From assembly GCF_016481275.1 (NCBI RefSeq), contig NZ_JAEMNW010000006.1, forward strand, positions 1 to 64,000: a DNA stretch of 64,000 nucleotides. Direction: 5' to 3'. Numbering within the stretch: position 1 is the stretch's first letter; each line of letters starts with the position of its first letter. Shown piece after piece: positions 55,495-63,705 of this stretch. Under the pieces are notes generated by a model. It was not told the DNA's origin. It ran no database searches and saw only the letters and a program-made list of their open reading frames with translations. Source of the DNA: Antrihabitans auranticaus (GTDB taxonomy: Bacteria > Actinomycetota > Actinomycetes > Mycobacteriales > Mycobacteriaceae). Position numbers and translations under genes: made by a program.

Positions 55495-56837
55495 CTACCG
55501 GGAAAGCCCGGGGGTAGCGGTTCGAAGGCCGCCTTGAACTTCGGGCCCGGTGGGAGACCGCGCAGAACCGCACTCGTCCACGCGACAGCAGGCGGCCATC
55601 CGGTGACCGCGTTGACGCCGTGCTCGGGCAGCGGCACCGTGTAGAAACGCAGATCAGCGCCCTGCGCCCAGTAGGCGTCCACAGTCGGGAGGACCGTAGA
55701 CGGTGGAATCAGCTCGTCCCACACGCCGTGCCACCACAGGATCGGCGTATCGGGAATGTGTTTGCCGAGGCTGTTGTCCTCGAGAATCTGCATGATCTGC
55801 GGTGAATTCTCCAGTGACTTGCCTGGTAGGAAGTACTCGCTCATCGGGCGATAGGCGCCGGTCAGAGCCGCGGTATAGACGCAGCGACTCTGCAGGTCGG
55901 CGACGATCTGCTGGCCTTCGGGCGTCAATAATTCGTCGACGCGGAAGGCGTCCGGGTATTCCTTGGCAAACGACGCGAGGCCGAGCCACATCGTGAAGCT
56001 GCTGGTGCCCGTCAGTCCTGGTTGCGGCGTGGTCGCATATCGCGCGATCTCGACGAGGTTGCCGGGAGTGCCGCCGATGCTGGTGCCGAGGAGCGCGACG
56101 TCAGGCGCATAGGACTGGCGTAACTCAGCGGCACGCAGCGACGCGGAACCGCCGCCCGAATAGCCGTAGAGCGCGATTCCGGAATCGGTGAGGTGCAGCG
56201 ACGTGTCGTTCTTCATGGCGCGAAGACTGTCGAGGACCATCTTGCCCTCGTCGTAGGTGTTGAAAGTGTTGAACTTACCGTCGAAGTCGGGGACGTTTAT
56301 CGCGAATCCCTCCGCCAGCCAGAACTGCATCAGCGCGGCTTCCTTCATGGTTCCGACCTGCAGCGTATGCGACGGATTGCACGACGAATCGCTGGCATCG
56401 ATCGCCTCCTGAAAGGAGAGCACCGGACGCGGACTGCCCTGCCACGGAATGCCGGGAATGATCACCGAGGTGGCGGTGACGATCGGATTGTCGTGTACGT
56501 CGTTGGTGCGGAACAGGATCTGCTTCGTGTAGACGGGAACCGGGATACCGAGCAGCCGAGTCTGGACCTCGCGGGTTCGCACGATGTCACCCGGCTGCAG
56601 CGCTGCCATATTTGGCGGGTCGTTGTACCAAGGGTCGGTGTCCGGCGGCAGGATCGGCAGGAGGTCGTACAGCTGCGGCTCCGTGGGCAACTGCGGAAGC
56701 TGATTCTGGTCTGGCGGGAACACCGGCGGAAAGGTGGGGTCGGCAGCAGCAGTGCCCATGCCGAGCACCGGCGCCAAACATATCGACACGGATAGCGCGG
56801 CTACGCGCATGCGCGCCCGTCGAACAGCGGTGTTCAT
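55491..56837 (-). CDS. Secreted LIP-family lipase
   Basis: A 448-residue secreted lipase, signal peptide about 1-32 (GTAAA-DP). Family block DPWYNDPPN...GDIVRTREVQ, nucleophile S227 in GYSGGG, Asp in VWDELIPPS and His in PLPEHGVN. It shares the N-terminal DQNQLPQLPTEP pattern and overall course with the lipase at 30798, so the two are paralogues. Confidence 0.87.
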   Translation of the reverse strand: MNTAVRRARMRVAALSVSICLAPVLGMGTAAADPTFPPVFPPDQNQLPQLPTEPQLYDLLPILPPDTDPWYNDPPNMAALQPGDIVRTREVQTRLLGIPVPVYTKQILFRTNDVHDNPIVTATSVIIPGIPWQGSPRPVLSFQEAIDASDSSCNPSHTLQVGTMKEAALMQFWLAEGFAINVPDFDGKFNTFNTYDEGKMVLDSLRAMKNDTSLHLTDSGIALYGYSGGGSASLRAAELRQSYAPDVALLGTSIGGTPGNLVEIARYATTPQPGLTGTSSFTMWLGLASFAKEYPDAFRVDELLTPEGQQIVADLQSRCVYTAALTGAYRPMSEYFLPGKSLENSPQIMQILEDNSLGKHIPDTPILWWHGVWDELIPPSTVLPTVDAYWAQGADLRFYTVPLPEHGVNAVTGWPPAVAWTSAVLRGLPPGPKFKAAFEPLPPGFPGS

Positions 56838-56930
56838 GTTCAGTCACGCTGCCAGTACCGCGGCGCCATGTCATTGGGCAATCGTTCATGCCAGCGCGCG
56901 TGATCTGTGCACTTTTCCAAAGTGCAGGCG

Positions 56931-57668
56931 CTAGTGCGGCGACTGCGGGGTTGCACAGAACGCCAGTCCAACCGGATCGCGAAACACAGTGAAGGAGTGC
57001 GTGTCGTCGACGACGGGGGCACCGAGTGCTCTCATCCGTTCGGTTTCGGCCGCGACGTTGTCGGTGCCGAGGTCGAGGTGCGCACGCGTACTCGAACCGG
57101 CGTCGTCGTCTCCCAACCGCTGAACGAGGATCTGCAACGACTGCCGATTCGGCGGAATCAAATGGCTGAACTCGGGTGTCGTCGATGCCCGCGGCCGCCA
57201 CTGTGTGGTCTGCTGCCAGAACCGCCACTCGACGTCGATCAGTGCCGCGGGAACGTCGATGCACACTTGCTTGATACGGCTGCGATGACCGCCCGCCCAC
57301 TCGATCGGAGCCGGAAGCTGTTCGCCCCGAAACCTGCACAGGCAGAACGGAAGTCCGCCCGGAGAAGCCATTGTCTGCCAGTGTTCGTGACGTTCGCCCA
57401 CGCTCGCGCCCAGTTCGGCGAGACGCGCGCACTCGGTATCGATGTCGTCGACTGCGAGATCGAAATGTACACGTGGTGGTCCGGCAATGCGCTGCACGTG
57501 AACGTACGAATCACCCTGTGCCGGTATCAAACTGATGAACTCCGGCAGGCCTTGCCAGGGCGTGCCGACCCGCCAGGACGTCACAGCGGACCAAAAAGTC
57601 AGCGCTGCAGCCGGTTCCGGCACATCGATGAAGACGTGTGTCCAGCGGATCGGGGAATCGCCGTTCAT
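56931..57668 (-). CDS. Two-domain VOC family protein
   Basis: A 245-residue protein with two tandem VOC modules: WTHVFIDVPEPAAALTFWSA opens the first and KQVCIDVPAALIDVEWRFW the second; VHFDLAVDDID and AHLDLGTDNV are the repeated central strands. Function unknown. ATG 57668 overlaps the TetR stop (ATGA), so it is the second gene of the regulator operon. Confidence 0.75.
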   Translation of the reverse strand: MNGDSPIRWTHVFIDVPEPAAALTFWSAVTSWRVGTPWQGLPEFISLIPAQGDSYVHVQRIAGPPRVHFDLAVDDIDTECARLAELGASVGERHEHWQTMASPGGLPFCLCRFRGEQLPAPIEWAGGHRSRIKQVCIDVPAALIDVEWRFWQQTTQWRPRASTTPEFSHLIPPNRQSLQILVQRLGDDDAGSSTRAHLDLGTDNVAAETERMRALGAPVVDDTHSFTVFRDPVGLAFCATPQSPH

Positions 57669-58300
57669 TCCGGCTCTCCCCACACCGACGCGAGCCAGAT
57701 CGCCCGAGCGGCTGCCAGTAGTCGCGTGTCGAGTTCGGGTCGACTGCGACGGATGTCGTTGCGCAGGATCGAAATCATCATCCCGACCAATGTGTCGATC
57801 AGTGCGGGAACATCGTCGACGATCGGCTGGATGGCCCCGGTGTTGCGCACTCGTTCGGTGAATGCGGCTATGCGGGCGCTGAGATTGCTGACGAAGTCTG
57901 CCCACATTCCACTGAGTTGCGGGTCTGCGGACTGCATGCACGCATCGAGCAGAGCAGCGTTCTGTCGCCACACCTCGATGACGTTTCCGATCATCCGCTC
58001 GCTGAAGGCGGCGGGGGGTTCCTGGAAATCGAACGAATCGAGACCGGTGGTTCCGGCCTCGATGGCCGTCCACACCTGCTGCAAGGCCGCGGCGACGACC
58101 GTGTACTTCGAATCGAAGTAGAAGTAGAACGCCGGGCGGGTGACGCCGGCATGTTTGGCGATCTGCAGCACCGAAAGGTTTGCGATCGGCACAGTTTCGA
58201 GCAATTCGACGACCGAGGCGATGATCAGCGCACGCTGCTGGTCGCCCCGACTGGGTGGCCTGCGATCACCCACCAGTGCCCGTTCTGTTGTGTCAGGCAT
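57665..58300 (-). CDS. TetR family regulator, EthR-like
   Basis: A 211-residue repressor. The HTH LSVLQIAKHAGVTRPAFYFYF with FYFYF after the turn is typical of the EthR branch. It is divergent from the DUF5134-like/LDI-like operon, and a 10-bp-periodic half-site array in the gap fits cooperative multimer binding as known for EthR. It is co-translated with a two-domain VOC protein. Confidence 0.82.
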   Translation of the reverse strand: MPDTTERALVGDRRPPSRGDQQRALIIASVVELLETVPIANLSVLQIAKHAGVTRPAFYFYFDSKYTVVAAALQQVWTAIEAGTTGLDSFDFQEPPAAFSERMIGNVIEVWRQNAALLDACMQSADPQLSGMWADFVSNLSARIAAFTERVRNTGAIQPIVDDVPALIDTLVGMMISILRNDIRRSRPELDTRLLAAARAIWLASVWGEPE

Positions 58301-58321
58301 AGGCGGAGCCTACCTCGACTC

Positions 58322-58376
58322 TTGACGAACCGTCAGCGATGCTGACACTATGTCAGTCAAGCTGACACTCTGTCAG
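58322..58376. promoter_or_regulatory. Ten-bp-periodic operator array (six half-sites)
   Basis: Half-sites alternate in orientation exactly every 10 bp: TTGAC 58322 (one mismatch to CTGAC), GTCAG 58332, CTGAC 58342, GTCAG 58352, CTGAC 58362, GTCAG 58372. Included are two copies of CTGACA-CT(A/C)-TGTCAG 20 bp apart. A further GTCAG at 58292 overlaps the TetR start and is in phase. Confidence 0.8.
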
Positions 58377-58400
58377 GTAGCCACGAGGTATCGGGTCGAC

Positions 58401-58892
58401 ATGCACGTACATGACCAGGCCGGATCGGCGGCCGCTTCCCTGCTGATCGCAGCACTTGTTGTCTGTGTGCTGATAAGCCTGGTCCGACTGTTCGCAAATG
58501 AGGGATCGACCTATTCCGACGTCGCGCACCTGCTGATGAACGGCGCGATGCTCGGCATGGCATCCGATACCGCAATGGCGCTGGGGCAATGGTGGCTGGC
58601 CGTCACAGGTGCGATCGCCGCGGTGCTGATCGTCGAAATGGCGCGAAATTTCCGGACACCGCAAGTTGTGCATGTGATCTCGGCTCTGATCATGGTCGTC
58701 GCAACCCACATGATGCTGGCCGGAAGAATCGGTGGCCCGGTGGCCTTCACGCTCGGAGCAGTTGTGCTCGCCGACGTGGTTGTGACGGCGATTCTGCTCT
58801 CGGTCGGCAACCGAGTTCCCGGTAGCGCCGGCGCCACGATCCCGCACCTTGGTATGGGCGTCGGGATGCTGTGGATGTTGAGCGGGGCGTGA
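58401..58892 (+). CDS. Membrane protein, probably DUF5134 family
   Basis: A 163-residue protein with about five hydrophobic helices; an N-terminal His pair (MHVHDQ) and DVAHLLMNGAMLGMA are suggestive of the DUF5134 group. Function unknown. ATG 58401 avoids starting inside the operator array, though the ORF is open to 58350. First gene of an operon with the small ORF and the LDI-like gene. Confidence 0.6.
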   Translation: MHVHDQAGSAAASLLIAALVVCVLISLVRLFANEGSTYSDVAHLLMNGAMLGMASDTAMALGQWWLAVTGAIAAVLIVEMARNFRTPQVVHVISALIMVVATHMMLAGRIGGPVAFTLGAVVLADVVVTAILLSVGNRVPGSAGATIPHLGMGVGMLWMLSGA

Positions 58893-58896
58893 GGCG

Positions 58897-59064
58897 ATGG
58901 GCTGCTGCATTGCCGTTGCGTATCTGATCGCACTCATCCGGCGGGGATTTCGGTACGCGACGCGACGCCCGACCGAAATCGCGATCGACTTTCCGCCGCC
59001 GGCGGTTCGTAGCGCGCCAGAACTCGTCAAAGAACACCACGCACTAGAACGGAGTGTCGAATGA
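58897..59064 (+). CDS. Small 55-residue ORF between DUF5134-like and LDI-like genes
   Basis: ATG 58897 follows GAGG directly after the upstream stop, and the ORF ends in an ATGA overlap with the next gene (59061-59064). It begins MGCCIAVAYLIALIRRG, a possible short membrane or lipid-anchored segment with two Cys, then a charged tail. The coupling on both sides argues that it is translated. Confidence 0.5.
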   Translation: MGCCIAVAYLIALIRRGFRYATRRPTEIAIDFPPPAVRSAPELVKEHHALERSVE

Positions 59065-60983
59065 CCAGTGCATCGACGTTGTTTCGGGAACAGGGCACGC
59101 GGCGGCTGATCCTGTCGCTGCCCGCCGACCCGAAGCGCACCGGCCGTGAATCTCGACGGCGGATGCTGCGTGCACTCGCTGTTTGGGGGGTCCTGTGGAT
59201 CGTCGGATTCTGGACGGTCTCGGCCGGCGCGCCAGAAGGTCTGACCGCGGTCGCGGTCGGAATCGCGGTACCTGCAGGCGGCCTTATGGTTTCGGCGCAT
59301 TGGGCACTCGCGCTCGGCGGCGTGGCAGTATTCGTTGTCGCCGTCTTCATCTGGTGGGCTGCGGGACCGGTGATCCTGCCGCCGCTGGTGTGGCTCGGGT
59401 TGGCGGTCCTGCCGCTCGCCGTAGGCACCGCCGAAATGTCCGTGGTGGGGGCAGTCGTCGCGTTGGCCCTACCCCTCGTGGCGATCGCGGTTGGTTCGGT
59501 TGTGCAGGAGGTCAGGTTTCGCCGTCAGGTACAGCGCGGACGCCATATAAACCACGGTCTGGCGCAGCAGATTTTCACCGTCACCGGTCCGCCCACCACG
59601 CCGGAGGTCCGTGAGTCGTCGGAGGAAGATCTCGCATCGCTGCGATACGCGCTCGACCTCGCCTTGCAGCCGATCGATCGGTTCGACGGGTTCACCAAGA
59701 TCGATCAGTTCCGCGAGGCCGCACTTCGGTATCAGCTCAATTCGCTGGGCTATGCGCTCTCGACCGCGCAGTACACCCGCACTCCGGCATTCACCGGGTA
59801 TCTCGCAGAGGCGCAACGCAATACGATCCACAAGATGCTCGACAAGCGGGTCTGGGGCTATTGGGCAATCGAGAACCTGTGGGGCAACCTGCGCTGGAAC
59901 CCGGATCCCATCGAACGCGAAAACATCATGCTCACAGGCTTTTTCGGGTTGCAGATCGGGATGTACGAGACGCTCAACGACGACCGGTTCTCGGCGGACG
60001 GCGCACTTACCTTCCGGTGGAACGAAGACCGGGTCTATCCGAACAACTTCACCTCGCTCGCCCAATCCATACACCGAAACATGCTCGGCTCGGATTACAC
60101 GCTCTTTCCATGCGAGCCGAATTGGACCTACACGGTCTGCAATACCTTCGGCCTCAACACTCTGATCACCCATGATCGGCTTCACGGAACGACGTTCGCG
60201 ACCGACGTCCTCGATCGTCTGCACCACGCCTATGAAACAGAGTTTCTCCGACCCGACGGTCGTATCGTCGGAGTTCGGTGCGAGCGCCTCGGTCTCTCGT
60301 GGAATCTGTGGGCGGGTCCGGCGATCCAGCTCACGACCGCCTTCTGGTTGCATGCCGGACTGCCGGACCTTGCGCAGCGGACGTGGTGGATCGTGCGCGA
60401 TCAAGAAATGCGGCAGGAGGGCGACCGGGTCACGTTTCCGCCACGTGTGACGAGTCGGCTCGATCCTGGGAACTACCGTCTCGGCAACGACGCATACGGC
60501 CAAGCGATGATTGCGATGGCAGCACGTGAAATGGGCGACGAGAAAACAGCTTTCGCAGCAACCGCGGGACTTGAAGAAAGTGGCGACGCTGTTACGCGTG
60601 ACGGTGTCCGTCGTTACGCGGCATTGTCCGGACTCGGCAACCTGTACGCATTACAAAGCCGATTCAACCGTGCGAGCGGCCTACGTGACCTCGTGACCTA
60701 TGGCGTACCCGACGAGTGGCGGAAGGGGCCGGTGCTGGCCGAAGCCGCGTATCCCGACGTACTTGTGGCGCGCGCCGTCAGCGACGGTACCGGTCTCGAC
60801 CTCGTCCTCCGGCCTGGGAACGGCCCCCGGCGTACCACGTTGCGCATCGATCGGCTTGTCCCCCAACGTGAGTACGTGGTCACAGGGGCACGCAGTCACA
60901 GCCTCACAGCATCGGTGGACGGCCAGGCCGTCATCGAGATCGATCTCGGCGGCCGTCACGAGGTCCGCATCGCTCCGCGCTGA
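59061..60983 (+). CDS. Linalool dehydratase/isomerase-like protein with N-terminal membrane domain
   Basis: A 640-residue protein. Residues ~37-150 contain four to five hydrophobic helices. The rest is an (alpha/alpha)-barrel of the linalool dehydratase-isomerase (LDI) family. C351 and C360 (CEPNWTYTVC) keep the nine-residue spacing of the Castellaniella active-site Cys pair, followed by the family HDRLHGT. The position of its catalytic His (129 there), from my memory of that sequence, is F294 here (TGFFGLQ), so chemistry may differ. Substrate is likely an isoprenoid or tertiary alcohol, or unknown. Controlled probably by the EthR-like protein. Confidence 0.75.
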   Translation: MTSASTLFREQGTRRLILSLPADPKRTGRESRRRMLRALAVWGVLWIVGFWTVSAGAPEGLTAVAVGIAVPAGGLMVSAHWALALGGVAVFVVAVFIWWAAGPVILPPLVWLGLAVLPLAVGTAEMSVVGAVVALALPLVAIAVGSVVQEVRFRRQVQRGRHINHGLAQQIFTVTGPPTTPEVRESSEEDLASLRYALDLALQPIDRFDGFTKIDQFREAALRYQLNSLGYALSTAQYTRTPAFTGYLAEAQRNTIHKMLDKRVWGYWAIENLWGNLRWNPDPIERENIMLTGFFGLQIGMYETLNDDRFSADGALTFRWNEDRVYPNNFTSLAQSIHRNMLGSDYTLFPCEPNWTYTVCNTFGLNTLITHDRLHGTTFATDVLDRLHHAYETEFLRPDGRIVGVRCERLGLSWNLWAGPAIQLTTAFWLHAGLPDLAQRTWWIVRDQEMRQEGDRVTFPPRVTSRLDPGNYRLGNDAYGQAMIAMAAREMGDEKTAFAATAGLEESGDAVTRDGVRRYAALSGLGNLYALQSRFNRASGLRDLVTYGVPDEWRKGPVLAEAAYPDVLVARAVSDGTGLDLVLRPGNGPRRTTLRIDRLVPQREYVVTGARSHSLTASVDGQAVIEIDLGGRHEVRIAPR

Positions 60984-60991
60984 CGGGACAG

Positions 60992-61471
60992 TCAGTCCTG
61001 CCTCGGCCAGGGATTGTCTTCGAGCGACTCGATCGACTGATTGAACTTCGCGATCATCGCGTGCAGTTGTGCGACCTCGGTTTCGGACCAGTCCGCGACC
61101 ACTTTGCCGACGTTCTCTCGCCCCGTGTCGCGATCGGCACGAACCATCCGGCGGCCCTGCTCGGTTGCGCGAATCTTGCGCGCGACACCGCCCTCGGGAT
61201 CGGGGACGCGCTCGACCAGTCCGGTGCGGCGCATCGCGGCGACCTGGCGATTGAGGGTCGACACGTCGAGCCGAAACGCTTCGGACAGCTCCTTCAAGCT
61301 GAGGGCATCGTGTTCGCCCAGCCGGACCAGGATGAGATAGGCGGACCGGTCGAGTTTCTGCCCGCCGCGGTGTGCGAGCGCGGACAGGTAGTGCCGTGAT
61401 AGCAGGGCCAGCTCGTACTCGAGTCCCGTCAGCTGTTTGGTGCTGGGCGCGAGGCTTTCTGTCGACTTCAT
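60992..61471 (-). CDS. MarR family transcriptional regulator
   Basis: A 159-residue MarR protein with HTH LSLKELSEAFRLDVSTLNRQV and wing DPEGGVARKI. ATG 61471 (or GTG 61474) starts it. Divergent from a DHA2-type exporter with two palindromes between, the classic arrangement of a drug-sensing repressor. Confidence 0.82.
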   Translation of the reverse strand: MKSTESLAPSTKQLTGLEYELALLSRHYLSALAHRGGQKLDRSAYLILVRLGEHDALSLKELSEAFRLDVSTLNRQVAAMRRTGLVERVPDPEGGVARKIRATEQGRRMVRADRDTGRENVGKVVADWSETEVAQLHAMIAKFNQSIESLEDNPWPRQD

Positions 61472-61483
61472 CACCCGCCATTA

Positions 61484-61516
61484 TGCATCATGCACATGAT
61501 GTGTATCCTACACATC
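61484..61516. promoter_or_regulatory. MarR operators upstream of the exporter
   Basis: TGCAT-C-ATGCA at 61484-61494 and GATGTGTA-TCC-TACACATC at 61498-61516, both perfect inverted repeats; the second ends one base before the exporter GTG. Confidence 0.65.
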
Positions 61517-62959
61517 GTGACTTCTGTCGATACCGATGCGCTGCCCGATACGCCGGCGACCGCACCCCGTCCCGCCGCCGTGCTCGTCGCTGTCCTGGCC
61601 GGCTGCGGAATCGTCGTCTCGCTCATGCAGACGTTGGTCATCCCGATCGTCCCGTCGCTGCCGCTCTTCTTGAGCACGACGCCGGCCGATGCGTCCTGGG
61701 TCATCACGGCGACCCTGCTCGCCGGCGCGGTTGCGACCCCGATCAGCGGCCGCCTCGGTGACATGTTCGGTAAACGGCGGATTCTGCTCGCAAGCCTCGG
61801 GATGCTGATCCTGGGTTCGCTTGTGTGCGCATCCTTTTCGTCGCTCGTGCCGATGATCGTCGGCCGCGCCCTGCAAGGCCTCGCAGTCGGCGCGATCCCC
61901 CTCGGAATCAGCATCCTGCGCGACGAATTGCCGGCCGAGAAGGTAGGTTCGGCGATCGCGATGATGAGCGCCACGCTCGGCGTGGGCGGAGCGATCGGCC
62001 TGCCGTTCGCTGCGGTGATCGCGCAGAACGCCGACTGGCACGTGCTCTTCTGGATCTCGGCCGCGCTCGGTGCGGTCCTCGCCGCGGTCGTATTCGTGCT
62101 GGTCCCCGAATCGCCGGTACGCACTCCCGGTCGCTTCGACTTTCTCGGCGCAATCGGCCTGTCGATCGCGTTGACCTCGCTACTGCTCGCGATCAGCAAG
62201 GGCAGCACCTGGGGTTGGTCCAGCGCGTCGATCCTGGGCTTGTTCGCTACGGCCATCGTCGTACTGCTCGTGTGGGGTGCCTGGGAGCTACGCACTCGGT
62301 CGCCGTTGGTCGACCTAGCCGTGTCGGCCCGGCCGCGCGTGCTGCTCACCAACCTCGCGTCCATTGCCGTCGGTTTCGCGATGTACGGCATGTCGCTCGT
62401 GATGCCGCAGCTGCTGCAGGCACCGACAGCAACTGGCTACGGGCTCGGCCAGTCGATGGTGGCCGCGGGACTCGTCCTCGCACCCGGCGGGCTGATGATG
62501 ATGCTGCTCTCGCCCGTGTCCGCACGACTGACGGCGGCTCGGGGACCGAAGGTGACCTTGATGGTCGGTTGCGGCGTAATCGCCACCGGATACGTCAGCG
62601 CATTCTTGATGATGAACAACCGCTGGGAAGTCATGGCCGCATCGATGATCATCGCCGGCGGTATCGGTATTGCCTATGCTGCGATGCCTGCGTTGATCAT
62701 GGGTGGTGTGCCGCTCAGCGAAACCGCTGCCGCGAACGGCCTCAACGCACTTATGCGCTCGATCGGCACATCGACATCCGCCGCAGTCATGAGCGTGGTG
62801 CTCGCGCACATGACGATGTCGCTCGGTGGACACCAACTGCCAACGCGGGACGCCTTCCACACCGCCTTCGGCATTTCGATCGTCGCCGCGTTGGCAGCGA
62901 TCGCATTGACCGCGTGCATTCCGATGGGTGCCAAAACCGTCACAGCTCCTCGAGCCTGA
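61517..62959 (+). CDS. MFS exporter, DHA2 (14-helix) type
   Basis: A 480-residue drug:H+ antiporter. The motif after helix 2, GRLGDMFGKRRILL, and the antiporter motif C-like GVGGAIGLPFAAVIA are present, with helices to the end. GTG 61517 is preferred because the longer ORF reads through the operators. It presumably exports a toxic compound sensed by the MarR protein. Confidence 0.87.
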   Translation: MTSVDTDALPDTPATAPRPAAVLVAVLAGCGIVVSLMQTLVIPIVPSLPLFLSTTPADASWVITATLLAGAVATPISGRLGDMFGKRRILLASLGMLILGSLVCASFSSLVPMIVGRALQGLAVGAIPLGISILRDELPAEKVGSAIAMMSATLGVGGAIGLPFAAVIAQNADWHVLFWISAALGAVLAAVVFVLVPESPVRTPGRFDFLGAIGLSIALTSLLLAISKGSTWGWSSASILGLFATAIVVLLVWGAWELRTRSPLVDLAVSARPRVLLTNLASIAVGFAMYGMSLVMPQLLQAPTATGYGLGQSMVAAGLVLAPGGLMMMLLSPVSARLTAARGPKVTLMVGCGVIATGYVSAFLMMNNRWEVMAASMIIAGGIGIAYAAMPALIMGGVPLSETAAANGLNALMRSIGTSTSAAVMSVVLAHMTMSLGGHQLPTRDAFHTAFGISIVAALAAIALTACIPMGAKTVTAPRA

Positions 62960-63203
62960 TCAGCCCGTCCTGCAGCGCCCGGGCGACGAGCGCGGCCTTG
63001 GTCGGAGCAGGGCGTCCGACGGCTTGGTACTTCTCGCGGATACGGGTCAGGTGCGTATTCACCGTCCCCATCGTGATGAACAGATCGGAGCATGCGGCCG
63101 ACTTCGAGTCGCACGTGATCCAGCGCAGCATGACCTGAACTTCACGGGCGCTCAGTTTGGGGTCAGGTCGGGTCGGTGAAAGTGGTGCGGATGCGTTGTG
63201 CAT
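62940..63203 (-). CDS. LuxR/GerE-type HTH-only protein
   Basis: An 87-residue protein consisting only of a LuxR-type DNA-binding domain: LSAREVQVMLRW, then FITMGTVNTHLTRIREKYQAVGRPAPTK (two parts of one domain). It matches the C-terminal half of a rhodococcal response regulator, and a receiver domain of that kind begins at 63706. Either a free-standing regulator or the remnant of a duplicated one. Overlaps the exporter end by 20 bp. Confidence 0.7.
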   Translation of the reverse strand: MHNASAPLSPTRPDPKLSAREVQVMLRWITCDSKSAACSDLFITMGTVNTHLTRIREKYQAVGRPAPTKAALVARALQDGLIRLEEL

Positions 63204-63297
63204 TGTTGTCCTCGCTTTGGGTTGTGCCAGAACCGATGTCGAACCCCGACTGATCTCCGACGTCGAGAACGCTATTCCGCTGTGGCGGGCGCCGCGA

Positions 63298-63340
63298 GAT
63301 CCGAATTGCGCGATCCGAATTGTGTGATCCCAGAACTGGG
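63298..63340. repeat. Short direct and inverted repeats
   Basis: GATCCGAATTG at 63298 and 63312 (14-bp period, GATCC again at 63326), followed by CCCAG-AA-CTGGG (63329-63340). Lies in the 246-bp gap 63204-63449, otherwise empty; may be a regulatory site. Confidence 0.5.
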
Positions 63341-63449
63341 GTCACAGGTTCTCGATCTAGCGGCGCGGCCTGCGATCCGGTCTCATGAGGAGTACGGAAA
63401 TACGGTGACCGCCGACTCAGGGGATGGCTCTCGTGGTTAAGGATTTGCG

Positions 63450-63689
63450 ATGCAACGGCTCAGCCCGATCGTCAAAGACGCGCACGACGATGTGTCGGCC
63501 GCATTGCGCAGCGCCAGGCAGGCCGGCGGAGAGGTTCGCATCGCCGCGGCAAGGTATGCGCTGCAACGACTCGATCGAGCCCTGGAACTCTGCCGGATCG
63601 ATCGCGAACGTCATTCCACCGATCGACAGCAGCAGGCGGGCAGTTGGGGGAGACTTGATCGGCGGGCAGGGTGCAGTCGTGGGGAATGA
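63450..63689 (+). CDS. Small ORF upstream of the response regulator
   Basis: A 79-residue reading frame, helical and charged in the first half, Arg/Gly-rich in the second; no family recognised. It ends inside the region of possible starts of the response regulator, as in an operon. It may equally be the non-coding leader of that gene. Confidence 0.35.
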   Translation: MQRLSPIVKDAHDDVSAALRSARQAGGEVRIAAARYALQRLDRALELCRIDRERHSTDRQQQAGSWGRLDRRAGCSRGE

Positions 63690-63705
63690 GGTGACACAGT
63701 TGGTG

